From NCBI RefSeq assembly GCF_029227915.1, contig NC_079875.1, positions 7,809,001 to 7,873,000 of the forward strand: a stretch of 64,000 nt of DNA, written 5' to 3'. Positions 35,881 to 47,999 of this stretch are shown here, piece after piece (the first letter of the stretch is position 1; every line of letters starts with the position of its first letter). A program made the position numbers and the translations under genes. This stretch comes from Hydractinia symbiolongicarpus. Taxonomy: Eukaryota > Cnidaria > Hydrozoa > Anthoathecata > Hydractiniidae. The notes beneath the pieces are model-generated. The model saw only the letters and a list, made by a program, of their open reading frames with translations. It did not search any database and was not told the DNA's origin.

Positions 35881-36803
35881 GCAGTATTAGCTTTACTTGT
35901 CGAAAACAAAACTGTTTGGACCATGTCGTTGCTTACATTAAACTTAACCAGCTTTTGACGGAAATGCACGAAATAACCGTACAACGTATTTCAAAACGTT
36001 TTAGTTCTTATCTTTTGTGTGTCATTTGACATTACTTTAGCATGTAACAAATGTTACTGTGACAATGCTTTACACATTTTGTTGAGCAATGACAACGTTT
36101 AACCTCTGAATCCGTAAAGAGTTCTTCCTTTACATTTCAAGGCATAAACAACATCCATAGCGTTACCGGTCTTGCGTTTAGCGGGCTCTGTGTATTTACA
36201 TCAAATCTGGTTCACCCTTTTAATTAACAGTCATGAAAAACTACACGTGTCTTTTACAACAACTATGGTAGCAATGCTGCAGTCTAAGTGGTGCAGCGAA
36301 AATGCGTTTTTGCGATGCTTCTGTTATGATTTCATAAATAAAGCGTGCGTTAAAATTTTTCTGCTCTTGTTAGGTATTATTAAGTGAGGCACAGAAACAT
36401 TTTTATTTAATTTCTTGCTTCATGTTCTAGGTGAGGCATACAAAAAAAAACTAAAATATTTCTCTGCTCCACTTAGGGTTACATATGTGAAGCAAAATTA
36501 ATGGCACTGATGGGCTTCCGTATGAATGGTTATGCTGAGTTATTGTTTTTAGATACCTGTATATCTATCTACAGAGCCGTAGACATTGCTCATTATTCGA
36601 AACTACCTCTAACTTTCTATAAAATCCTTGAAATCTATTAAAACATATTAACTTTTTTTAGGGTTACCCTCATATATAAAAAATCATAACACACTTTAAC
36701 CACAAAAAATACATTTTGCAAACTAATGGGAACTTACTTAATCCGTTTTCACGAAAATAAGAATATGGTTATGCGAATTATGTAAATATCTGAAATCTCT
36801 TAA

Positions 36804-37832
36804 GGTTACTGTAAAGGAAAAAACTCACTTGATGAGTAGTCTCAGAAAAACCCTTATAATTTATCAATACTTTTATATTTTTTTTATGCTTTTTTTGTTT
36901 CTGAATGCTTGATGAAAGACTTTTTGATGGTGTTATTTTCGTGAGATAGTAATTTTCCAAAATAAAAATATAATGAAATAAACACACACCAATTTTTTTT
37001 CACCGTACATTTTAGAATGGCTTCTTTTTCCGAACGCGTGGTCGCAGATTTCTCGTTTTCGCACCATTTTATTCAGCATAAATTAAATTCAAAAAGGTTC
37101 CCGGTTTTTTTTTTCTAATAACGTCGTTATGAAATTATTTGTAATTATATATAATTATTCAAAAAAATGCATATTTTTTTTCTTCTGTCGTCATAATTCG
37201 CTAATCAGTAATTTATACAAAAAAATCCGGGAACTTTTTGTGCATAATTTATTCAGCTTTTCATTACCGAAAATTTCAATGAGCCAATAGGAAGCTTTCA
37301 GAAAAAGAGACCGCAAACGTTAAGGCATGTATGCGAAAGTTTACTAACGAGATATTTGTTTTTAAAGATTTTCGTAGGTGTTATAAAAATGTGTGAACTG
37401 AGTATGCAGAAAGATGATAGAAGTGCGAACTTTTTCTTTATGCTGAATATGCGTGCACGCGCTCAGAATCATTAATAGACAGAAGTCAGGTTTACAAGAG
37501 ACAGCTCATATGCATATTCCTTAACTTTGATTTTTTTTTAATTCGATAGTGAAAGTAAACTATCTAAAAAATATTATTATGCATATTTTTATACGGGAGT
37601 TCCACATTATGCATAGTGTTTACAAAAAATATGCTCAACTCATTTTGCACATATTTTTCCAAAGGTGTGAAGGATATAACACCTCTAAAAAGGCTTTTTT
37701 CAGAAAAAAGGGATGTTCCAAATATTTTCATAAAATATAAAATATGTCATTGAAAAGAGAATTTTTTTTTTCTGTATGTCACGAATTTTTTGCAAAAAAC
37801 TTAAAAAAAAAAATGTTTCCTTTACAGTAACC
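36804..37832. mobile_element. 1.03-kb non-autonomous TTAA-flanked DNA element
   Basis: Terminal inverted repeats begin GGTTACTGTAAAGGAAA, with TTAA on both sides (36800-36803, 37833-37836). Copy B of the duplication has a single uninterrupted TTAA at the matching place (about 55677), so this is an insertion. A TTAA duplication suggests piggyBac or Kolobok; a TA duplication with ends starting AGGTTACTG (Tc1/mariner-like) fits equally. It contains nested inverted repeats around AAAAAGGTTCCCGG (about 37094) and CCGGGAACTTTTTG (about 37226). No transposase is present. Confidence 0.85.
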
Positions 37833-38379
37833 TTAATATGTGAATATGTTAGGAAAACATAATGACTTTTATTTTGTGAATGTTATTATTTCTTCTAGAA
37901 TTAAGAACTTGAAATATAGACATAGTTTGAAATATCACAAAGCAACTGTTTAGCTTTATTTTTAGTGTAAAACTGTAAATCCTTTTTAAAAACATTCTGT
38001 TGTACTACATCTGTTTTGCGTAATTGAATCAATTTTCAAGAGGCAGTGTAACTTAGATTTTCACAGCCAGTGTTTTTTTACTAAAGGTTGCAATACCATT
38101 ATCTGAGCGTAATCCGCAATAAGACATTTTAGAATAAGTCTTATTAATAGAAAAGTATTATTAAAGACAATCGAAGACAACTGTCAGAGTTGTTTTAACA
38201 ACTTTTGTTGCATATATAAGATTTTTTTTAAAAAAAGGCATAACTCTCCTTAAGGCATTTTTAAAAATATTAATCTCATAAACTTTGGTTTTGTTGTTAG
38301 TCCAGTGTTTTTAGATGATAACTACTCTCGAAAGTGATTTAAATTCCATATGACATCTATTATTCTCTTTAATGTTTCT

Positions 38380-41300
38380 CTAATAAGCAGTTTTGTTCAA
38401 TATGCTTGGTATATTCACATCAACATGTGGCAAAGATAACAGTAACTTAACACATTCATGAGAACCATTACGCAATGCAACATGTAATGGTGTGTCATTG
38501 TCCATGGTTTGTATATTCACATCAATTCCTGTAACTGAAAGCAGTAGCTGAACACATCCCACATGACCCTTTCCGCATGCATAAAATAACGGTGTTTTCC
38601 TGCGGTGATTAACTGTATTAATACATGTAACATCATGATTAATAAGAACTTTTAAAGCATCCTGATGACCATGAAATGCACTGATGTGGAATGGAGTCCA
38701 CATATCATAACGAGAAGCATTTACATCACTGCCAGCGTCAATCAAAGCTTTTACTACTGATGGTGTGTTGTAATATGCAGCTCTCATCAAGAGGGTTTCC
38801 CTGAAAGAATCTCTCATTTGAACGATAAGTGGATCAGTAATGAGAATTTGTTGCAGCATTTCTACGTCTCCATTCTTAATAATTTCCTCAACTTCTAAAT
38901 TTAAAAATTTCATCAATGGTTAAAAGAAATTGTAGCACAACTGACATTCCAAAGTTGAAATAAATAGTGTTTTGTGATGATTTTGTCAAAAGGCATACAC
39001 TGCACACAATGTGTAGCGTAAACTTTTTTTGCGAAGTCAAACTATGGAGCTTTTTTTCTTTGCACACATTATAAAAAATCAGTTTAAAACGAGTACTCAA
39101 ATTAAAAGTTCATGGAGAAAGCCAATTAGTGCGCTCCCTATGCACCTACGTTCTAATTTTGTGCAACAGCTAATGTTTTCTGTTGGATTCTTTTGGATTT
39201 TCTGTTGGATGTGTAAAAGATTACAATCGAAGAACGATGATTGGTAAATTACCTTCCCTGATTTGCATACCCTTTAAAATCACCATAAAATCTAACCAAA
39301 AATACGTGCATAATTTTAGCTTTCTTGAACATGTTAGAGATTAGGTTAGGATTAGGTTTTTGCCCTAACATACCTCTAAATTGAGGATTATTTTGCTTTG
39401 TTTAGTTAGACGCCAAAGTGCTGCTTGAGTACTAGATTTTTTGTCTATAAAGCAAAAGAGTATTTTATCGCAATGCAGGTTACAAGGTCCGACAAAGTGG
39501 AATTGCTAAATGCCATAGGTCTGGAGATTACAAATTGCGACATTAAGGAATTACAAATTGCAAAAAGATCACATATTGCGATAGGATGAGAAAATGCGAC
39601 ATGTTAGTATTATACGAGCAGATCCAGGATGGTTTTCATCTTTTATCAAATTTTCGAGGTAAGCGGAACATTACCGCACTTTTCGCAAAAATCCATGTTT
39701 TAACTAATAGACATGTTGAATCAGAAAGACACCTGGATTAAAGTGCAGTTAAAAGTCCACTGAGATTTTCCAATTAACAGTAGTAGAAGTTAGTAGTACT
39801 CGTCCCCTAATATCTGCCTTTCTACTTTCGTAAATCTAGGTGACTTCGGAGGAATTTAACTTGACGTTACAAATTGTTTTATTTTAGCAGGGTCCGAAAT
39901 TCCACGATTCAAAAACTGTCGAAGTCAACTGATAACACGGCAGACAAACCAAATAAACAAAAAGTACTTGTAGCATTAGGAATATTAATATGCACCGATA
40001 TTCTGTTTGACAATCGTGAAAGCCATGGTAGTGCGGCAATGCACCTTGAAAAAACAAATATTGGCTAACACCCCTGAGCAGAGACCTGCGGGTGCAGGAG
40101 TCGCAGAACAAAACCTTTTTACGGCTAATAAACATGATGAAATTTTTAAGACTAAGTATTAGTTTACATACAGATGATATTTGCGTCAAAAATTCATCCT
40201 AAGGGTAGCTGCAAATTGGCAGAAGTTCATGCAAATAAAGGGTTGTACCCCTTTTTGCCTGTGGGTTTATCTGGAAATACAAAAGCCATTAAAACATCTG
40301 AACGTTGCACTTTTGTTAATACAATGAAAAAGTTGTGCAACTAATTGTTAATTAAATAGGTCACGTTATATATATTTCGTACCTGCAAATGTGTAAGCAC
40401 ATTTATGTCGTAAGGGTTTATTTGGTTGTACAGCATCACTAAATTAAATCAATAAATCAAATTTAATTTCTTAATGACACTCTCATTTGCAAAATGTTTG
40501 ACGTCAATCGCCTTTATTATTAGGCAATTTCCGTCTCTTGGTCTGTGACAGAGAAAAGAGAATAAATTCATTTTTCTTTGATGTAGCCCGAAACACATAT
40601 GGCTATTACAAAGGACTTTTAACTTTAAAGCAAGAGATTTTAGAAACGGGCTGGTGACGTCAGCTATTTTGGTTACGTTGATAATTCACGAACTTAAAGT
40701 CAAGGTAATAATATCATATACTAGATTCTCTTTTTTTTACATACGCATCACAGCTTAATCATTACAAGTGTAAGTTGGCCTTTTTGTTTATATTTGTTTT
40801 TAATTGTTTTAGCTTCTACTTTTGCAGGTTAATAAATTTTAAACTTAACTTAAGAGTGGGAAAAATTTGATGACGATTTTCTAAAGTAAAAATTAGGCAG
40901 AGGAATTATGGCAAATATAAATGATTTTATGACATTGGACTCCAAAAAAAAAATTGTCAACCCATTTGTACATTACTTAAGTGGATTTTTCCACGGTTTT
41001 GTCAACGTGGAAAATCGTTTAACTTGTGTCTAATTGCCAAACAAGGAACTTTCTAATGATTTTAATATTTGTTGCACCGGAGCTATGTTCGAAAATATGT
41101 AAAATATGATGTATTCTATATTTTTCGAAATAGATGTAACATAAAGCACAAGGACAATTTCCTTAGTTCAGAAAAACTATTATGATAATTGAGAAGACCT
41201 TATACCAAACCTCTGACTTAGCGTGAAGTCCAATAGATTTTTGCGTCTTAAAATGTTTCCTGAGAATATTTAATATTGTTTACAGTAAAACGTCAGTAGC

Positions 41301-44300
41301 CTTTCTGTATTAAATACAAAACAATAATTGAATAAATAAAACACTCTTTATGCCACCAGAAGTTACTTTTGTGCACAGTATTCCAAAACTGAATAATTAG
41401 TCGTAACTAAGAAGTCGTAAAGAGTCTCGAGACTATTCTCTCCTAGAAAGGTTTGATTAAGACTCGTGATGGCAGTGGTGGCTAGTGGTGACTGGTGGTG
41501 ACTCGTGGTGGCTCGTATGTGGCTCGTCTGACGTTTTACAACTGACGGCATAACTAAATTAGTAAGTTTTTTTTTTTTTTTTTTAAAAGAAATCTATGCT
41601 GGGATATAATTAGTTCAAATATACAAACGTTATAGTTTTGTTTTATTACCGGAATTAAATTTGTAGCCTCGCATTTGGAGAAAAAGGAGTTCTTAAACAT
41701 AAAGGATGAAATTACCACCAAAAATATAACCCTCGTCGCGTCCCTGAGAAAGATCGCAATAATAAAAATATTAAAGGTGAAAAAAATATAATTGAAGATA
41801 AAAAAAACTAAAAGACGAAAAATAAAGTCGATATGATGCAAAACAAAATAATTCTAATACCTTTTTGTCTTTCTTTCAGCACCAATCTCAGTAGTTGTTT
41901 TTTTATTCTCTAGGAAACAATAAATTAAGGTTTAGACGTAAAAAATAAACTTTTGTAACGTTTAACAATATTCGAAAAATTGCATACCTTTTAAATTTTC
42001 AACTAGCACCATCAATTTACGTTTTAACTCCAACTGATTACATTGTCTTTCAGTCTTCATGATATGGCTTTCATAAATAGCTTTGGAACTGGAATCGATA
42101 CAAAGTGTGTTTAGATCGTTAACGTCAATTACGATTTCACCCAATGGATTATTACACAAATCTTTGTCTTTTAAAACATCCAGATGTAAATTAAAACCTG
42201 GAACAGTTGTTGGAAGAGATGGTAAATCACGAAGTTGTCGTTCCAATTCCACTTTTTCAGCCACTAGCTCAAAAAGAGTTTTAGAGTTAACCGTATTGAT
42301 GTATTTTAAAACCATATTTAGTTTAGAATTATCTGTGTAACCTGATCCAATTGCGTTGTTTTGAAATTTCTTTACTTTTTCGTCAAATTTTTTTACTATG
42401 TTCTTATATTCGTTATCCAAACGTTCAAGAAATTGTTCCATTCGTTTTAATTTTCTTAATTCCAATTCACGAACCAACTTTTCTCTGTCGCTTTTAATGT
42501 TAACCATTGCTTCATTATATCTTTTGGCTAAGCTCTCCAACAAAATTTTTGTGTCTTTATATGCATCTATTGATGAGGTGAACCTGGCCTTTGTTTCTTT
42601 TCCAAACTCAACAATGCTTTCTTTTCTGTGATTATTATGTTCACGATGTGCACAATATACACAAATAAATGCGCAATTACAATCTATGCAGACTTGTTTT
42701 GCAATTGACATATGCTGTTTACACATTGGTTGGAATACTTGCAACTTGTTATTGAAAGTTATTGCCGTAAGTGATTTGTGTTGCCACGTATGAAGAATTT
42801 CGCATTTATCACAAAATTTCGCACCACAAGTGCGACACAACAAATTTTTGTATTTTTTGCATCGTTTTGTTTCTTGACATTGCTCATCTAAAGATCTATA
42901 AGGAAAAGAAGCGCAGATAATGTCCAAGTAAAAGTTTCAATGTGGCGCATAAGATATATAAGAAGAACTTCATATATACATAGACCTCGTCTGGTATGGA
43001 AGGAAGGGAGGGATATAAAGTACCCCTAGTGACAAAGTTAAAGTTTAATATCCTTAGAATAACTTGCTTAATTGTTATTAAACTTTGTTACTATTAATAT
43101 TTTTAAGATTAAAAACTTTTACACGAATTTTGATTTCACTTGTTGATAACATCCCAGTTAAAATACATTGCTTAAAACACGATAAAGCGCTCTAAAATGA
43201 CAAATGCTATAAACTATGATCTGATGATTCTATCAGCATATGACCATAAAAGAGTTCTGCAAATTAAGAAATTTATGAGGGGTATATGAATGTTATCGGA
43301 GATTTCAGGCTTTTTATGTGTAAGAAGAGGAACATATGTCTTGAACCACTTATACTATTAAAAAAATAAATTCAAATAGAATGGCAAAATATTGCTTAGA
43401 AAATTCTAAAACTCGGTTTTCATCGCCTTATACTAATCGAATACTTCCGTCTGTCTCTTTGTCTGTAATTTAATGTTGCCAAAAAAGTTAAGCCTTAAAT
43501 GCTAATCAACAAGTTAAACGTCACGACGTCACTAACATGAATTTAATAAAGCACATCATAATACATTTTCCAACTATTAATTTTCGCGTGCCAGGCGGGT
43601 TACATCCTCGTCCTGAGGGTTAATTGCCTATGTCAAAAGTAGCTAGCGCTTACTTAACGGCTAAACAAGGCCCTGATATAGGCTGCTTTTCATAACAAGT
43701 ATATTGGTTACAATGAATAATTTATGATTTGTCACGTTGTTACAGTTTCTGCGGCTAGTAAAAGCAATTTGATCGAGTCCCTCACACATATATTTTTCAG
43801 CTCTCGACTATTTTCTATTAAAACCAACCTATTATTTGTTTACCCTGAAACGATATTTTATGGTGATTAAGTCTTTTAAAAAGCATTTTTTTTCAATTGT
43901 CAACAAAATTTGGTAACGTGTGATTAGATAAAGCTGATTTTGTTGGAATATACTGATACAAGGCAACCTAGCTAGCTCAATTTAGCTGGCTGGCTTTAAT
44001 ATTTTTTAATAAGTCTAGTACCTCTTTGGGAAAAAGTGTAAGTCTTAAATTGTGGCATGAAGGTAGTTATATGTTCAATAAGGAAACAAAACTAAAGCTA
44101 GCTTAGATAAATGGCTAGCTGAGTATAAAGTATGTTTTCACTGTTTTATAAATGTTGACTGGATAATTTTTTATCAGAACCCAGTTGAAAATATTATATT
44201 AAAATTGGCTCAAGATTGACATAATGGTTAGCTTCCTTCAGTCCTTAAATCTATGCTACGATATAATCCCTTCCCTTAGCACAGCTACCAACTTTCCCAG

Positions 44301-46900
44301 TTAACTATGGATATAATGTGATCCGAAGGGTCAAGATCTGGTCTATATTTGTGCTAGGTGCTAGAACAATTGGCTAAGAAACTTGTATTGGACAGGGCCT
44401 TAGCAATTTAAGGCCTGGCCCAAGTGGGAAATTAATCTATGATAACTTAATGTGTTACATATTGTTTAGTGTTAGTCATTCAATAATTACGTAGCACCCC
44501 AAATTAGTCATTTTTTAAAGACTAGTGCCCTATTATGAGGAAAAGATATACAGGCTATATGTTTAGCACACAAGATCACACTTTTGGTACTTTTATGAAG
44601 TCAAAGGCAAGAAGCAAATTTAAGATTTAGATCGTACATAACTAAAAATATCTGTCATACATAAAAAGAAAATGTTCATAAGAGCGCGAAACAAAAATGA
44701 TCATACTCCCCACCCCTCAAGCATTATGTAATTTTTGAATGGTCCCTCTAGCTACACAAATTTCTTCTTCGGTTTGTTTTTAGCTGTACATCCTTTTTGT
44801 GGTGTTTTCAGACAAACATTTTGCTTTAAAACGTAACATACTTTTATCTCTGACTGATGTGACTAAAGATCGCACAAGTGTGATGTTTCTGCTTGCTAGC
44901 TATAAATGACAGAGCAACGAAACTTTGAACTTGTTAAGCAGTCACATCAGTTAACTGTTAGTTGGTTGTTTATAATTGAAAGACGAATTTAGCTCGTCTG
45001 ACTAAAACTATACTTTTGAAAAAGCATTTGTTTTTTAAGAAGAAAAATGAATAAAAAATAACAATTTTTTTATTTAGTAATGGCTTATTATGCCTACCTA
45101 TGTACATGTTATCAAGATTAGCAAGCTGGGTACATGGCTTTTCTCATCCAGCTAAATTGCCAAAGTAAGTTTTTTAAGTAAGTCTTTCATTCAAAATGTC
45201 AAATCTGCCAAAATAACAGCTTTCATAAAAATATTTACTGTTTATTTCACCCTTTTTTACTCAATCATAAACATTTCTCATAATATGGCTGTTCAGTACA
45301 GTACTTAAACGCCTGCAGAATGAATAATATGGAGTATTTTCATCTGCTTCTTCTGTTCTAGCACTGGTTGCGGTCTCAGCAGCTTTGCTCATTGTATTGC
45401 ACATTTGCACATAGTAATAACTTCTTTTAATGAATTCATTAATAAAATTCTAGACTATTAACCAATATTCTTTTGGTGTTGCACTTAAGATGTTCGCTTC
45501 CATCACAACACTAAAAACGGATGCCTTCTTGTTCGTACTTCTGACTGAGATGAATTGCGATTGGTTCAAAAGACACATGTCTCTCTTGTCAAGTCCTTTG
45601 CTCTCCAACGCACAAATATACTTACTTAGCAATGCAATTTCCTCACTACTCAAAAATCCCCGCTTAATGTTAGGCAGCCCTAAATGAGTAAGTAACGAGA
45701 AGCCTGAACGTACCTGCTTTAATTTAATTTACCGTCACAGAAGCCATTTTAGCAGTTCAAAATTAAAGTACGGCAATGGTGTAGACTTTGACCTGGAATC
45801 TTATGATTTAAATTTGCCACTGCATACACTACACTATTGAAATTATTTATAACAAACACACCAAATTATAGAACATAAATATGCGGAATAGCTAAAGTAC
45901 TAAGCTATATTCTATTATGCGTGTACGTCTGTCACGAAAAATGGTAGTAGCAAGATGCACGCAATGTGGCATGGATATTGATTTTATGGTAGCTTTTTTT
46001 GATAAGACATTCCACGGAATCAGACAGGTTTCTCTTGTGATTTTCCGGACCGTTGTAAGGCTTATTTATTAAAAAACAAAATATTCAACATACAGCCTGC
46101 TTAAAAATTTTATATTTATTTTGAGTTACGAACTTGTATTACGCAAAAGCAGTCTTTAAACCTGTTCCGCAAAGTACACTTAATGCATAAATGGGCGGTT
46201 TCAAAATGAAGCCATCGTTTACGTGGGTAGCTTCGTCCAGCAAGTTGCAAACCGAAACGGCTGAGTAATTAAAGCTGATAAAGGTCCCAATCAACCCTCA
46301 GGTGAATATTGAAAGAAGTAGTTGCATGTTGATCAGAAAACATTATCAACAAGAAAAGTGAATTCTGTAAGGAGGGTATTTAATTAAGTTAAGTAAACCC
46401 AGATTGGAATCAATATCAAGCAGCATAAGAGACTCAACTAACGAAAAATGGAGAATAAATGTTATAAAAATGAAAAGAGTGAATTAGTTTATAACAATTC
46501 TTTTTTTGCTTTTTAATTCCAAAATTAAAACAAAAGTATGCTATATGTAAAGTTTCGCCCCTACCTGTCTTAACACAGTTAAGTTGTTATTTCATTAGTT
46601 TTTCCAATCGAGAACAAAAAACTGGACTTACAAATCTGTTTTTTCCTGCATATCACCTATGAAGCCACAGAGCGCATAGTTCGTTGGTAAAGAAGATGTA
46701 GTTTCATCTTTATCAGTTGTCACACTGAGCTTGCATTTTAAGGGACAGTTGATTTCGGCGCTTCCGTCTTCTTTAAAGACTAAAATGTTGTCCAAACAAT
46801 TCTTGCAATACGTATGTCCACAAATAAGATTTTTAGGTTCGTCGTAGGTGTCTAAACATATCTTGCATCTTAGAAATTCAGAAAGGGCTTTCTTTGACAT
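38380..46900 (-). CDS. RING/B-box/coiled-coil/ankyrin protein, copy A (3 exons, truncated C-terminus)
   Basis: Probable E3 ubiquitin ligase of TRIM-like (RBCC) type. Exons: 46632-46900, 41988-42895 and 38380-38894, with donors GTAAGT and GTATGC and acceptors TTATAG and ATTTAG. Phases agree (2, then 1) and give 563 residues. RING: C12, C15, C27, H29, C32, C35, C52, C56. B-box-like regions at about 96-129 (CRTCGAKFCDKC) and 148-179 (CKQH..CIDC..CVYCAHREH). A charged coiled coil spans about 200-290 (LRKLKRMEQFLERLDNEYKNI). Four ankyrin repeats follow from about 400. Compared with copy B it lacks one ankyrin repeat, and a 34-bp deletion creates an early TAG after NKTAY. Introns are about 3.7 and 3.1 kb. 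The P-superfamily element sits 274 bp upstream of the start codon and may affect its promoter. The substrate is unknown. Confidence 0.85.
40977..41010 (+). repeat. Helitron-like hairpin fragment in intron 2 of copy A
   Basis: Hairpin GTGGATTTTTCCAC at 40981-40994 followed by a diverged tail (GGTTTTGTCAACG) without CTAG. The matching position in copy B (57969-57997) keeps CTAG, so the terminus predates the duplication and decayed here. Confidence 0.4.
41459..41525. repeat. GGTGGTGACT-type minisatellite in intron 2 of copy A
   Basis: Several imperfect copies of a roughly 10-14-base unit (GGTGGTGACTCGT and similar). The copy B counterpart near 58475-58503 has about half as many, so the tract changed length after the duplication. 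Confidence 0.55.
45310..45690 (-). pseudogene. Copy A of an intronic ORF of unknown function, broken by TAG
   Basis: In frame with GFLSSEEIALLSKYICALESKG, it is nearly identical to the open frame at 62165-62539. TAG at about 45453 replaces the Trp codon of copy B, after which the same frame stays open (NFINEFIKRSYYYVQMCNT...). It lies within intron 1 of the RING/B-box/ankyrin gene, same strand. I do not recognise the protein. Confidence 0.5.
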
Positions 46901-47167
46901 TGTAAATGAGATTATTTTTTTACTTTCTAAAAGTAAAAATAAAATAATCTAAATGGAAATAGTTCATTAAAAGAAGTTTCAATGCACGCTATATATATGC
47001 ATCAAATTTATATAGATAAAGTCACAACACCGTTACATTATAGAAAGGAAATCCAAAGTTTTTCAAAAAATAGAAATATTGTCTTGTCGTAATTTGACAA
47101 TATTTGAGTGAGTTAACAACTTATTAAACTTGGTATATTTTTATAATGTTCGAATACAAACTTATTC

Positions 47168-47174
47168 CACGTAT
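47168..47174. repeat. Target-site duplication (left), CACGTAT
   Basis: Identical to 54480-54486. Copy B near 63911-63922 has one related uninterrupted sequence (TTCAAGTAAATATTAAAG), the empty site. Confidence 0.88.
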
Positions 47175-47206
47175 CAAGGAGGTTTAAAAAGAAGGAGAGA
47201 GAACTC
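47175..47206 (+). repeat. Left terminal inverted repeat (32 bp)
   Basis: Starts CAAGGAGG and ends GAACTC. It is the exact reverse complement of 54448-54479. P elements of Drosophila have 31-bp terminal repeats, a similar size. Confidence 0.95.
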
Positions 47207-47265
47207 GCGGCGTCCCTTTAAATTTTCTATTCAATTTTTTATTGTTTCGGCGCCCCTTTGAACTG

Positions 47266-47276
47266 ATCCGTGTCTC
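47266..47276 (+). repeat. 11-bp subterminal inverted repeat, left
   Basis: ATCCGTGTCTC, about 91 bp from the left end. Its inverse GAGACACGGAT is at 54418-54428, about 51 bp from the right end. In Drosophila P, 11-bp internal inverted repeats act as transposition enhancers; the parallel here is inference. Confidence 0.5.
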
Positions 47277-47999
47277 TGATTTGGCTCAATATTTACCTAC
47301 CGACTCTGAAACGAGTGTTTTAACGAGAAAAGATAAATCTTAAAAATCACACTTACAGCAATGCGGAAGAGCAGGAAAACATGTAGTTTAGTTAAACTAC
47401 AAGATTCAATGAGGGTGAAGTTTGTTTTTCCACTTCCATAAGGACGCGGAAGGAGTAAAGTGCCTTCAAAGTGCGAAAAGCTGCCTTGGGAGATCGTAAA
47501 GTTTTACAACTTATAAACTATTTCGTATGTCCCCTCCTGGGAAAATGTTAGTTAAAGGGTTGATTAACGTTTTTGTGCAGGTCTCGTCAGGAGGGGTTAT
47601 TTATAAAATTGTTTTTTTTACTCTCGAAGTAGACGAATTCTCGGTAGGGTGTCGCAGCACGTCGCAGCACTCGGTGATGTTTTCCATTGTCATGGAACAA
47701 AAGAAAATAATTATTAGTTCTAATTATGTATATTTAGGTAAAAGTTTTAAGCAACTTTTTTTCTTTTTTCCCCAGTGGGAGTAGATTTTCTGTTTATGTA
47801 TATTCTTTCTTTCTCTCACACCAGCTGTATGTTTTGAATATATATTGAATTGAGTTTATAATTGTTTTTTTATTAGGTGTTACATAACCAGCTGGCAAGT
47901 GGTTCACATTTTTTTTTAATTCCCTTGACACCTTTGTGGGTTTTTTATGAAGTTTTTTTGAAAAATAAAGTATTCATATTTGAATTTTGCTGTGTCAAC

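Larger units (their letters stand above)
31499..36519. other. No gene recognised; repeat-rich intergenic DNA
   Basis: Includes a small ACAAC/CACTC minisatellite (32390-32470), a degenerate tandem array (about 32280-33800), GCTAGC-rich stretches near 33950-34040, a CT-rich block (about 34370-34550) and related repeats with Helitron-like ends at 32168, 34814 and 35381. Short ORFs here overlap repeats. Confidence 0.55.
36520..47174. repeat. Tandem segmental duplication, copy A (continues at 54480-54600)
   Basis: Matches 55215-64000 in the same order and orientation, covering exons, introns and flanks. Homology begins near 36520/55215 ('ATGGTTA(t/c)GCTGAGTT'). Copy A is interrupted by a TTAA-flanked element (36804-37832), extra DNA at about 44090-45118, an insert near 45875-46020 and the P-superfamily transposon at 47175. 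After removal of the transposon, homology resumes at 54480 and runs to the window end of copy B. Confidence 0.9.

Noticed and set aside
39874-40189. ORFs on both strands near 40 kb
   Set aside because: The matching region in copy B (about 57030-57200) does not keep the frames, so there is no sign of coding constraint.
45450-45690. Treating the intronic ORF as exon 2 of the RING/B-box/ankyrin gene
   Set aside because: The RING exon ends in phase 2 and the best acceptor before this ORF gives a stop; the RING and B-box exons fit each other exactly without it.
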